Source: an uncultured Spartobacteria bacterium (lineage in GTDB: Bacteria > Verrucomicrobiota > Verrucomicrobiia > Chthoniobacterales > Terrimicrobiaceae). From it: DNA of 28,593 nt. The notes beneath the pieces were generated by a model. That model did not search any database. It was not told the DNA's origin and saw only the letters and a list, made by a program, of their open reading frames with translations. Below are positions 8,621 through 16,007 of the stretch, in pieces. The stretch lies in NCBI GenBank assembly GCA_937960895.1, contig CALCJD010000005.1, forward strand, positions 1-28,593. The letters run 5' to 3'. The translations under genes and the position numbers were made by a program. Each line of letters begins with the position of its first letter. The first letter of the stretch is position 1.

Positions 8621-9192
8621 TTCTTTTCCTTCGGTTTCGGGGTGGGTTTGGGGGCGTTTTTCTGGGCCTCCTTGAGCGCGGCGAGGGCCTTCTTCTTCTG
8701 CTCGGAGAATTCCTTCTCCTTGCCCATGATCGGGAACCGGGCCTGCAGCTTGGCGATTTCGACGGGCAGAAAGCCGGAGGGAATGGTGAGAATGCCGTCC
8801 TTGATCTGACGGTCGACCAGCATGGTGCAGGCCACGCGGCCGTTGACCATGGCCACCACGATGGTGTCCAGTTTTTCCACGGTGTGCTGGTGCAGCTTGT
8901 GGGTGCCGTCGGCGTCGAGTTTGAAGTAGCAGCCGATGGAGCCGTCCGGGGCGGCAAACGGATAAAAGGCGACGATGTCGCGTTCGGTCACGATCGGCAC
9001 CCGGCGGATGTAGGTCTGCTTGGGCGGATTGGTGAGGGTGACCGGAATGACGAAGGTTTCCCCCTCCTGGGCCAGCCCTTCGGCATGCAGGCGAACCTGG
9101 ACGAGGGTGCTTTCTTGTTTGGTCTCCCCGGCAAAAAGCGGGGCGAGCGGCAAAAGGCAAAGCAGGAGGAGACGACGCATGGGGCGGATCAT
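8617..9192 (-). CDS. Exported protein with SecD-P1-head-like domain
   Basis: About 191 residues with a clear signal peptide (MRRLLLLCLLPLAPLFAGE). The central part reads IVAFYPFAAPDGSIGCYF, then LDTIVVAMVNGRVACTMLV, then IKDGILTIPSGFLPVEIAKL. This order of strands and the AMVNGRV...I.DG..TI..GF pattern resembles the P1 head subdomain of the SecD/SecDF translocon proteins, but no membrane channel part is present. The C-terminus is a Lys/Pro-rich tail (PKPTPKPKEKK). Start may be 9192 or the in-frame ATG at 9180. It is coupled by a 4-bp overlap to the M23 peptidase, suggesting joint work in the periplasm. The domain likeness is by eye and of moderate certainty; function unknown. Confidence 0.72.
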   Translation of the reverse strand: MIRPMRRLLLLCLLPLAPLFAGETKQESTLVQVRLHAEGLAQEGETFVIPVTLTNPPKQTYIRRVPIVTERDIVAFYPFAAPDGSIGCYFKLDADGTHKLHQHTVEKLDTIVVAMVNGRVACTMLVDRQIKDGILTIPSGFLPVEIAKLQARFPIMGKEKEFSEQKKKALAALKEAQKNAPKPTPKPKEKK

Positions 9193-9247
9193 AATTCCCG
9201 AGAACAGATTTGCAACCGCCCGTCGCCTGCGGTAGCACGTCGGATTC

Positions 9248-9937
9248 ATGAAACCGTTCGTCCTGCTTCTTTCGCTTGCCCTGCCGGGTGCGGCCCTGGC
9301 CCAGACGACCCCGGGCGCGAAACCCACGCCTCCGCCCTCCCCGCAGCAGGCGGCCGCGGCGTTTGCGGTGACGCTGCCCGACGAGGGCAGTCCGTTTTTT
9401 GCCGAACGGGAGGCGGCCCGCATTCTGGCCACCCAGCCGAGGGTCCAGGCGCAGCAGGACGCGCTGGCCGTCTACCCCAAGGTGAAGGACAGCGAGGACA
9501 GCGCCTCCGCGATGTTCGGAAAATTTTTCTCCGAGATGTTTGCCTCCGTGAATCTGCGCAAGCTGCGCGGACGTCCGACGACGGAAAAACTCACCATCGA
9601 GCCGCCCAGCTTTTCCCTCTCCGACCGGCGCGAGGTCGAGGGTACCTACACGCTCCGCAACAATACGGGCCGGTTGATCCGCCTGGACTACGAGACGACC
9701 CAGCGCATCGACATCATCACCCGGGACGCCAACGGCAACATCATCGACCGCTGGTCCGACGATCGCGCCTTCCAGCCCCAGGAGGGCATCGTCATCATCA
9801 ACCCGAAGGAACGCATCGAATACCGCGAAAAAATCCCCACCCGCGACATGAAGGCCGGGGAGTCCTACACCATCCAGGCCGAGGTCGTGGGATACCCGGA
9901 ATACACCGCCACCCAGCAGGTGACTCCCGCACCGTAA
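9248..9937 (+). CDS. Exported BsuPI-like domain protein
   Basis: This 229-residue protein has a signal peptide (MKPFVLLLSLALPGAALA, cut before QTTP), a Pro-rich linker and an alpha-helical segment containing ASAMFGKFFSEMF. The C-terminal half is a beta-sandwich: FSLSDRREVEGTYTLRNNTG, RLIRLDYETTQRIDI, ITRDANGNIIDRWS, and YREKIPTRDMKAGESYTI. This matches the general pattern of the BsuPI (intracellular proteinase inhibitor) fold, with unfavourable-to-protease function not implied. It diverges from the SecD-P1-like gene with 55 bp between starts. A role next to a peptidase pair is suggestive, but inhibition is only a guess. No clear ribosome binding site is seen. Confidence 0.75.
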   Translation: MKPFVLLLSLALPGAALAQTTPGAKPTPPPSPQQAAAAFAVTLPDEGSPFFAEREAARILATQPRVQAQQDALAVYPKVKDSEDSASAMFGKFFSEMFASVNLRKLRGRPTTEKLTIEPPSFSLSDRREVEGTYTLRNNTGRLIRLDYETTQRIDIITRDANGNIIDRWSDDRAFQPQEGIVIINPKERIEYREKIPTRDMKAGESYTIQAEVVGYPEYTATQQVTPAP

Positions 9938-10103
9938 CACCCCCGTCCCTTCAATCGCGCCCGAACTCGCCCCTTTCCTTTGTTTGCGCTTGACCTATCC
10001 GAAAAATCCGCAATTTTCCGACCCCGCGCAGCCCAGCAAATTAGATGTTGCCAAAGCGCAGCATGATCACTAGTGCTACGCCTACCTTTAACCAACAACC
10101 GCC

Positions 10104-10349
10104 ATGTCCGAAAAATCCATTGAAGAAAAAGTCAAAGACATCATCGTCGAACAACTCGGAGTCAATCCCGAGCAAGTGACTCCGACCGCCTCGTTCATCG
10201 AGGATCTGGGCGCCGACTCTCTTGATACGGTTGAGCTTGTGATGGCCTTCGAAGAGGAGTTCGGAGTGGAAGTGCCCGATGAGGACGCTGAGAAGCTGCA
10301 GACCGTCGGCGACGTCATCAAGTACATCGAAGAGCGCAGCCAGAAGTAA
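10104..10349 (+). CDS. acpP: Acyl carrier protein
   Basis: The 81-residue acidic protein is a complete type II fatty acid synthesis acyl carrier protein. The phosphopantetheine attachment site is Ser39 in EDLGADSLDTVELVM, followed by the recognition helix and AFEEEFGVEVPDEDAEKL. It carries growing acyl chains on the phosphopantetheine arm in the cytosol. No fab genes are adjacent; the next gene on the same strand is an rRNA methyltransferase 82 bp away. The 166-bp upstream gap holds no convincing promoter, and the leader just before the ATG (AACCAACAACCGCC) has no Shine-Dalgarno. Confidence 0.97.
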   Translation: MSEKSIEEKVKDIIVEQLGVNPEQVTPTASFIEDLGADSLDTVELVMAFEEEFGVEVPDEDAEKLQTVGDVIKYIEERSQK

Positions 10350-10431
10350 TTCCGGCTTCCCTCGGCAAAATTTGCGTCCCGGTCCGGTTCCTGCCGGATA
10401 CGGGACGTTTTGTTTGTAGATCCTTTTCCCC

Positions 10432-11601
10432 ATGGCCGGCCTTGTCATTCGTCCGCGCGCCCGCATCCTGCACGGGCACGACTGGGTGTATTCCAGCGAA
10501 GTCCTGAAGGTCTTCGGTCAGCCGGCCGACGGGGACGTCATTTCCCTCAAGGACGGACGCGACAAGCTCCTCGGCTCGGCCATTTACAACAGCAAGTCGC
10601 AAATCGTCGCCCGCCGCTTTTCCCGGCGCCGGCAGGATCTGGACCGCGATTTTTTTGTCCGTCGCATCACCCAAGCCGCCGGATGGCGGGAACGGATGGG
10701 ATGCAACCCGCAGCTCTGCCGGCTCGTGTGGAGCGAGGCGGATGGATTGCCCGGGGTCATTGTGGACCGCTACGGTGACGTGGCCGTGTTGCAGACGCTC
10801 ACCCTGGCGATGGACCGGCGCAAGGCGCTCATTGTGGAGGCGTTGACGTCCCTGCCGGGCATTGTGCATGTCGTCGAGCGCAACGACGCTCCCATTCGTC
10901 ACGCGGAGGGGCTCCCCCCGGTGACCGGACTCCTTGCGGGCGAGGATCCCGGCACCCGGGAGGTCACGCTGGGAGACGTGCGGTTTGCCGTCGATTTCCT
11001 GCGCGGACAGAAAACCGGCCTCTATCTCGACCAGGCGGAAAATTACGCCATCGTGGCCGCCCATGCGTCCGGGCGCCGCGTGTTGGATTGTTTTTCCAAC
11101 CAAGGCGGGTTTGCCCTGGCCTGCGCCGCCCGGGGGGCCTCCCGCGTCGTGGCGGTGGAAAGCGGGGCCGACAGCGCCGCCAAACTGCGCGCCAATGCCG
11201 GACGCAACGGCCTGGCCGTGGAAACCGTCGAGGAGGATGTCTTCACCTTTCTGGCCAATGAGGTGCGCCGGGAGGCCCAATACGATCTCATCATCCTCGA
11301 CCCGCCGTCCTTCACCCGGGCGCGTGGCAAGATCAAGGAGGCGCTCAAGGGCTACCGGGAACTGCACATGCGGGCGGCCCGTCTCCTGGCCCCGAACGGC
11401 CTGCTGGCGACGTTTTCCTGCTCGCACCACGTCGCGGCCGATGAATTTGAATCCTCGATCGCCGAGGGATTCGGGGACGCCAAACGGTCCGCGCGCATCC
11501 TGAAACGCCTCGGCCAGGCGTCGGATCACCCGGTCGTCCTGCACCTGCCGGAGACCTTTTACCTCAAGGGATTCCTGCTGGAATTGATGCCCGGCAGGTA
11601 G
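10432..11601 (+). CDS. rlmI: Class I SAM-dependent 23S rRNA (cytosine-5) methyltransferase, RlmI type
   Basis: The 389-residue protein fits the RlmI/YccW family in length and order. An N-terminal PUA domain (LVIRPRARILHGHDWVYSSEV) leads to a linker with VWSEADGLPGVIVDRYGD, and the Rossmann methyltransferase follows. It has the SAM motif VLDCFSNQGGF (217-227), AVESG at the ribose-binding strand, motif IV ILDPPSF (289-294) and the catalytic cysteine Cys330 in FSCSHHV. E. coli RlmI methylates C1962 of 23S rRNA; this protein probably does the same, though some relatives in other phyla have shifted target sites. No ribosome binding site is visible before the ATG. The next gene on the strand is 129 bp away. 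Confidence 0.9.
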   Translation: MAGLVIRPRARILHGHDWVYSSEVLKVFGQPADGDVISLKDGRDKLLGSAIYNSKSQIVARRFSRRRQDLDRDFFVRRITQAAGWRERMGCNPQLCRLVWSEADGLPGVIVDRYGDVAVLQTLTLAMDRRKALIVEALTSLPGIVHVVERNDAPIRHAEGLPPVTGLLAGEDPGTREVTLGDVRFAVDFLRGQKTGLYLDQAENYAIVAAHASGRRVLDCFSNQGGFALACAARGASRVVAVESGADSAAKLRANAGRNGLAVETVEEDVFTFLANEVRREAQYDLIILDPPSFTRARGKIKEALKGYRELHMRAARLLAPNGLLATFSCSHHVAADEFESSIAEGFGDAKRSARILKRLGQASDHPVVLHLPETFYLKGFLLELMPGR

Positions 11602-11730
11602 GACCGTCGGGTGTGGGCCGTCCCCGGCGGGGGGATTTTGTCGGAAACCGGCGTCCGGCGGTGACTTTCATTCGTTTATTGCTGGAAATTTCTTGCGGGC
11701 CAATTAACAATTCTTCAGCGCGCGACTGAT

Positions 11731-12342
11731 ATGCCTTCGGATTTACGAAAAGACCCCGATCCTTATCTGGACCTCGACGAAACCGCCGAGGATCTCGGTG
11801 AAGAGGTTCAGAAGACCAACACCGAGCTGGAAAAGCTCAGGAGGCAGCTCGAGGACATCGAGAAGCAGAAGGTCCGGCTTGAAGAGTTGAAGCGCCGCCA
11901 GGATGAACTGGAAAACGGCCGCGCCGAGATGCTCGACAAGCTCACGCGTGCCATGGTGACGGTGGAACGCGAGACCGAGGAGGCCCAGAAACGCCTCGAG
12001 CAGCTCAATGCCATCCACAATTCCTTCCTGCAGCATCTGCGCCAGATCGATTCCATCAACCCCAAGCTTTGGGGCACGGCGGAACTTCCCATGGAGCTCA
12101 GCAAGGCGCTGAGCATGGTGGAGGATGCCCGGGCCGATTTTGTCAAGGCCCAGGCGAAGATCGCCGCCGAAGCCCCCGCGGAAGCCGTGCCGGCCGCCGC
12201 CGCCCTCGACGGGGAGTATGGCTACGCCGAGGAACATGGCTTCCTCTACTGGCTGAAAAGCGGTTTTGCCTTCACCCTGCCGCTGCAAATCCTCGGAATC
12301 CTTGGTCTGGTCCTCTGGGCTTATCTGGCAACAGGGAAATAA
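11731..12342 (+). CDS. Coiled-coil protein with C-terminal membrane anchor
   Basis: I do not recognise this 203-residue protein. Residues about 20-100 form a highly charged coiled coil (EELKRRQDELENG, ERETEEAQKRLEQL). An Ala/Pro-rich linker follows, and one hydrophobic helix (FTLPLQILGILGLVLWAYLA) lies close to the C-terminus, so it is probably tail-anchored with the coiled coil in the cytoplasm. There is no signal peptide and no catalytic motif. It is followed after only 3 nt by a second small coiled-coil membrane protein, so the two are likely an operon and may form a complex. The stretch 11602-11730 before it shows no clear promoter. Real coding is supported by length, consistent codon bias and the tight pairing. 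Confidence 0.75.
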   Translation: MPSDLRKDPDPYLDLDETAEDLGEEVQKTNTELEKLRRQLEDIEKQKVRLEELKRRQDELENGRAEMLDKLTRAMVTVERETEEAQKRLEQLNAIHNSFLQHLRQIDSINPKLWGTAELPMELSKALSMVEDARADFVKAQAKIAAEAPAEAVPAAAALDGEYGYAEEHGFLYWLKSGFAFTLPLQILGILGLVLWAYLATGK

Positions 12343-12345
12343 GAC

Positions 12346-12699
12346 ATGCCCAGACCATTTCGTTCCAAGGCAAGCCGTTTGACCGCCGAAGAACGCAAGC
12401 TCGAGCAACAGCGCGAGGAACTCCTTCGCAAGGAGCAGGAGCTCAGGGTGCGTCTCGAACGTCTTCCCGCCGTGCTCGCCGAGCAGGAGGCCGAGCAGCG
12501 CAAGCGTCGTGCCGCCGCGGCCGGTCCGGCCATCTCCCCGTACATCGGCCGGGGTGGCTCCAAACGGGGACGTCCGACCCGGGGCACGCGGCGCACGCCC
12601 CGTCGCGAACGCTGGATCACGCTGTTGAAGACCTACGGGTGGCTTCTGGCCTTGGGCATCATGATTTTCATGTTGCTGCAGGTGCTTCCGAAGTATTGA
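12346..12699 (+). CDS. Small basic coiled-coil protein with C-terminal membrane helix
   Basis: The 117-residue protein is not recognised. It starts with a basic segment (MPRPFRSKASRLTAEER), continues as a Glu/Arg/Gln-rich coiled coil (QQREELLRKEQELRVRLERL), then a Gly/Arg/Thr-rich stretch (RGGSKRGRPTRGTRRTPRRE), and ends in one hydrophobic helix (WLLALGIMIFMLLQVLP). It begins 3 nt after the stop of the preceding coiled-coil gene, with AGGGA about 9 nt upstream as a ribosome binding site. Shared architecture with its neighbour suggests a paired membrane-linked scaffold. Function unknown. Confidence 0.72.
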   Translation: MPRPFRSKASRLTAEERKLEQQREELLRKEQELRVRLERLPAVLAEQEAEQRKRRAAAAGPAISPYIGRGGSKRGRPTRGTRRTPRRERWITLLKTYGWLLALGIMIFMLLQVLPKY

Positions 12700-12729
12700 C
12701 GCCCCGGCGATTGCGCCTTCACGAAAGAT

Positions 12730-12758
12730 TTGCAGCGTCCGCAGCGCTCCCGTATTCC
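12730..12758 (+). promoter_or_regulatory. Candidate promoter of the 2-oxoacid dehydrogenase operon
   Basis: TTGCAG (12730-12735) and TATTCC (12753-12758) are 17 nt apart. Transcription would begin about 7 nt later, almost at the ATG of the E1alpha gene (12766), giving a leaderless or very short leader. This agrees with the lack of a Shine-Dalgarno there. The -10 box is weak. Confidence 0.3.
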
Positions 12759-12765
12759 TAACGCG

Positions 12766-13782
12766 ATGTCATCCGCCAGCCGGAACTCCGGCCCCACACG
12801 CACCGAATACCTGAAAGCCTTCCGGGTGATGCTCGCCGCCCGGATCCTCGAGGAAAAACTCGCCAGTCTGTACCGGGCGGGATTCATCAAGGGCGGCGTC
12901 TTCTTGGGACGCGGCCAGGAGGCCCTCAGCGTCTCGGTGGGGATTCATCTCCACAAAGGCGACATTTTTGCCCCGCTCATCCGCGATCAGGCGGGACGCA
13001 TGGCCTTCGGCGACACCATTCTCGACACGCTCCGCACCTATCTCGGCTCGCAGTTGGGATCGATGCGGGGACGTGACGGCAACATCCATCGCGGCCGGCC
13101 GGCCGAGGGGTATTACGCCATGATCAGTCACCTCGGCGCCATGGTGTCCACCGTGGCCGGGGCCCTGCTCGCCCGCCGCATGCGCGGGGAGACGGGCGTG
13201 GTGGGCGCCACCTGCATCGGAGACGGCGGCACGTCCACGGGGGCCTTTCACGAGGGGCTCAACGTGGCGGCGGTCGAAAAGCTCCCGCTCGTCGTGGTGG
13301 TGGCCAACAACCAATACGCCTACTCGACGCCCAACTCCCGTCAGTTTGCCTGCAAGGATCTCCTCGACAAGGCGGCGGGTTACGGCGTGACCGGTCACCA
13401 CGTGGACGGCACGGATCTCGGCGAGTGCCTGCGGGTGGTGGGCGGTGCAATCCGCGCGGCCCGCGAAGGCGGCGGTCCGCAGATGGTCGTCGGCGAACTG
13501 CTCCGGCTGGTGGGGCATGGCGAACACGACCCCGGCTTGTACGTCGACCCGAAACTCCGTACCTCGCCCCTGGGACGCGACTGTGTCAGAGTGGCGGAGG
13601 ATTTTGTCCTGGAACAAAAGTGGGCCACCGCGGAAGAGATCGCGGCGTGGAAAACCGAGGTGAAAAACGAGGTGGATGACACCGCCCTCCGGGTGCGCCG
13701 CGAGCCCACCCCGGATCCGGCCGAGGAGGAATGGCGCGCCATTTCCGAGTTGCACCTCCAGGATCATTTTGCCGACGCATGA
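12766..13782 (+). CDS. pdhA: Pyruvate (2-oxoacid) dehydrogenase E1 component, alpha subunit
   Basis: This 338-residue protein is a two-subunit type E1 alpha chain. Its thiamine diphosphate motif runs from GDGGTSTGAFHEGLN (GDG at 152-154) to VVVVANNQYAYSTP (NN at 181-182). FLGRGQEALSVSVG and HLGAMVSTVAGALL are other family landmarks. E1 decarboxylates the 2-oxoacid and hands the acyl group to the lipoyl arm of E2. The open frame extends to 12730, but ATG 12766 gives a normal N-terminus. The stop overlaps the beta-subunit start (ATGA). Pyruvate is the most likely substrate, but branched-chain 2-oxoacid or acetoin dehydrogenase E1 chains look similar and cannot be excluded by eye. Confidence 0.9.
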   Translation: MSSASRNSGPTRTEYLKAFRVMLAARILEEKLASLYRAGFIKGGVFLGRGQEALSVSVGIHLHKGDIFAPLIRDQAGRMAFGDTILDTLRTYLGSQLGSMRGRDGNIHRGRPAEGYYAMISHLGAMVSTVAGALLARRMRGETGVVGATCIGDGGTSTGAFHEGLNVAAVEKLPLVVVVANNQYAYSTPNSRQFACKDLLDKAAGYGVTGHHVDGTDLGECLRVVGGAIRAAREGGGPQMVVGELLRLVGHGEHDPGLYVDPKLRTSPLGRDCVRVAEDFVLEQKWATAEEIAAWKTEVKNEVDDTALRVRREPTPDPAEEEWRAISELHLQDHFADA

Positions 13783-14741
13783 TTACCTATCTGGAAGCTC
13801 TCAATGCCGCCATGGACAAGCTCCTGGCCGACGACCCCCGGGTGTTCATCTACGGGCAGGATGTCGGAGCATTCGGCGGAGCCTTCAAGGCCACGCTGGG
13901 GTTGAAGGAAAAGTACCCCGACCGCGTGCTGGATGCCCCGATCAGCGAGGACGCCATCGTCGGCGTCGCCATCGGGGCGGCCATCGAGGGGATGCGTCCG
14001 ATTGTCGAGATGCAGTTCGCCGATTTTTCGACCTGCGGGTTCAATCAGATCGTCAACCACGCCGGCACCCTCTTTTACCGCACGGAGGTGCCCTGTCCGA
14101 TCGTCGTGCGCCTTCCCTCCGGCGGCACCCCGGGGGGGGGACCGTTCCACAGTCAGAGCATGGAGGCGCTCTATGCCACCTATCCGGGGCTGATCGTGAT
14201 GACGCCGGGAACGGTGGAGGACGCCTACAGCATGCTCATCGAGGCGGTGGCCCTTGATGATCCCGTCCTCTTCTGCGAGCACAAGTTTCTCTACAATCAC
14301 CTCAAGGCGGAGAAACTTCCCACCGAATGCCTGCCCGCCGGCAAGGCCCGGATTGCGCGCCGCGGACGGGATGCCACCATCGTCACCTACAGCGCGATGG
14401 TGCACGAATCCCTCGCCGCCGCGGAGGAATTGGTCGGCGAAGGGTATGAAATCGAAATCATCGACCTGCGCACCGTGAAACCGCTCGACACCGACACCGT
14501 GCTGGCCTCCGTGGCCCGCACCGGCCGCCTGCTCTGCGTGAGCGAGTCGTGGCCCTGGGGCGGGGTGGCGGCCGAGGTGATTGCCCGCGTGAGCGCGGAG
14601 GGGTTTGCCCTGCTCGACGCGCCGCCGCAGCGCCTCAATGCCAAGGACACTCCGGTGCCCTATCATCCCGACCTCTGGGCGGCCCACCGCCCGACAGCCA
14701 ACACCATTGCCAACGCCACGCGCAGACTCCTCCAGGCGTGA
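13779..14741 (+). CDS. pdhB: Pyruvate (2-oxoacid) dehydrogenase E1 component, beta subunit
   Basis: The 320-residue protein starts MITYLEALNAAMDKLL and matches E1 beta chains throughout. It has VFIYGQDVGAFGGAFKAT, the cofactor-site glutamate Glu57 in LDAPISEDAIVGVAIGAA, EMQFADFSTCGFNQIVN, the loop RLPSGGTPGGGPFHSQS, and the C-terminal DLRTVKPLDTDTVLAS and SESWPWGGVAAEV. With the alpha chain it forms the thiamine-dependent alpha2beta2 E1. The ATG overlaps the stop codon of the alpha gene, so translation is probably coupled, and the E2 gene follows after 29 bp. A longer frame starting at 13731 would overlap pdhA by 52 bp and adds an unrelated N-terminus, so it was not chosen. Confidence 0.92.
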   Translation: MITYLEALNAAMDKLLADDPRVFIYGQDVGAFGGAFKATLGLKEKYPDRVLDAPISEDAIVGVAIGAAIEGMRPIVEMQFADFSTCGFNQIVNHAGTLFYRTEVPCPIVVRLPSGGTPGGGPFHSQSMEALYATYPGLIVMTPGTVEDAYSMLIEAVALDDPVLFCEHKFLYNHLKAEKLPTECLPAGKARIARRGRDATIVTYSAMVHESLAAAEELVGEGYEIEIIDLRTVKPLDTDTVLASVARTGRLLCVSESWPWGGVAAEVIARVSAEGFALLDAPPQRLNAKDTPVPYHPDLWAAHRPTANTIANATRRLLQA

Positions 14742-14770
14742 ATTTCCTTTAACCCAATCTTTCATTTTCC

Positions 14771-15961
14771 ATGGCCCAGGTTCCCGTATTGATGCCCCAG
14801 CTTGGCGAATCCATCGCCGAGGCGACCATCGTGAAGGTCCTCTTCGCCGAGGGTGATTCCGTCGAGGCCGACAAGGACCTCATCGAAGTGGAAACCAACA
14901 AGGCCGTGATGGGGGTCACGGCCCCCTGCTCGGGAAAACTCAGCGAGATCCTCGCCAAGGAAGGGGAGAGTTACCCCGTGGGCGCCGTGCTGGGTTACAT
15001 CGAGGTCAGTGACGAGGACGCCCGTCGTCTGGGCCTGGAGGAGGCTCCGGTGGAAAAACCGCGCAAGGAGGTCAGCCGTCCCGCGTCCGCCTCCGCGCCC
15101 CGTCAGGTGGAGCCCACCGTGAAGGGGCTGCCCGTTCCCGCCCACGCCGCGGGCGCCAGTTATCTTTCCCCGCGCATGAAGGCGCGCATGGCCGAACTTG
15201 GCCTTCACGCCGCGGACCTCGCCGGCATCCCGGGCAGCGGCGCCGCCGGCCGCGTGACCATCGAGGATCTGGAAAAGTTTCTGGAGGATCTGGAACGGAA
15301 CCGCATCACCCCCGCCTCGCCGATGCGGGTCGCGGTGGCCGATGCCATGCGGCGCAGCGCCACCCGTCCGCTGGCCACGGTGGTGCTGCCGGTGCAGTTC
15401 GATTCCATCCTTGCCCACCGGAGGGCTTCCGCGCCGCACAAGGCGGGACCGGCCCTTTACGGCCTGCGCGCCCTCGCCATCGCGCTCTCGGAAAACAGCG
15501 CCCCGGCGGGACGGCTCATCGGCGACCGCATCGTTCATCCGCGCTCGATCGACATCGGTTTCGCCGTGGAAGCCGAGGATGGCGTGCTGGTTCCCGTCAT
15601 TCGCAATGCCGACCAGTTCCGTCTGACCGACCTGATCGAACGTTACGACCGCCTTGTCGAACTGGCCCGGCGCCGCCGGTTGTCCCCCGGCGATACCGGG
15701 GGATCCATTGCCACGGTGACCAATTACGGGGTCTTCGGACTGACCCTGGCCACGCCGATTCCGCTGCCGGAGCAGACGCTCCTGTTGGGCATGGGCGCCG
15801 GACAGATCGTTCCGCGCTGGGATGCGGAAACGAAGACCTTTGTGCCCGTCACCGAGGTGAATCTCACCCTGAGCTTCGATCACCGCGTGCTCGACGGCGG
15901 CGCCGCCGGCCGCCTGCTCCGCCGCATCGCCGAGTTGTTCAGCAAGCCGGAGGAATTGTAA
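14771..15961 (+). CDS. pdhC: Dihydrolipoamide acyltransferase (E2) of the 2-oxoacid dehydrogenase complex
   Basis: The 396-residue protein has the full E2 order. A single lipoyl domain (residues 1-80, lipoylated Lys44 in VETNKAVMG) is followed by a Pro/Ala-rich linker and a peripheral subunit-binding domain (YLSPRMKARMAELGL...GSGAAGRVTIEDLEKFL, about 131-171). The acyltransferase core starts near 184 (MRVAVADAMRRS) and ends with the active site SFDHRVLDGG (His371, Asp375). The lipoyl motif reads ETNKA rather than the commoner ETDKA. The protein transfers the acyl group from E1 to CoA and forms the core of the complex. No E3 (lipoamide dehydrogenase) gene follows; a convergent gene begins instead. 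The leader before the ATG is pyrimidine-rich with no Shine-Dalgarno. Confidence 0.92.
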   Translation: MAQVPVLMPQLGESIAEATIVKVLFAEGDSVEADKDLIEVETNKAVMGVTAPCSGKLSEILAKEGESYPVGAVLGYIEVSDEDARRLGLEEAPVEKPRKEVSRPASASAPRQVEPTVKGLPVPAHAAGASYLSPRMKARMAELGLHAADLAGIPGSGAAGRVTIEDLEKFLEDLERNRITPASPMRVAVADAMRRSATRPLATVVLPVQFDSILAHRRASAPHKAGPALYGLRALAIALSENSAPAGRLIGDRIVHPRSIDIGFAVEAEDGVLVPVIRNADQFRLTDLIERYDRLVELARRRRLSPGDTGGSIATVTNYGVFGLTLATPIPLPEQTLLLGMGAGQIVPRWDAETKTFVPVTEVNLTLSFDHRVLDGGAAGRLLRRIAELFSKPEEL

Positions 15962-15977
15962 GCAGGACGGGTCCGGT

Positions 15978-16003
15978 GCGGACGCGCCATGGCGCCGGTC
16001 CGC
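15978..16003. terminator. Strong hairpin between convergent genes
   Basis: GCGGAC...GTCCGC encloses GCGCC-AT-GGCGC with a 2-nt bulge, forming an 11-bp GC-rich hairpin in the 46-bp gap between the E2 stop and the STT3-like gene stop. Position suggests a shared bidirectional terminator; neither side has a T-run. Confidence 0.45.
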
Positions 16004-16007
16004 GCCC

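Noticed and set aside
7598..9940. A 780-codon minus-strand frame that would fuse the M23 peptidase to upstream sequence.
   Set aside because: The upstream part is antisense to the BsuPI-like gene and out of frame with the SecD-P1-like gene; the GTG at 8620 with signal peptide is the real start.
9990..10018. TTGACC as -35 box of an acpP promoter.
   Set aside because: No acceptable -10 box lies at the right distance.
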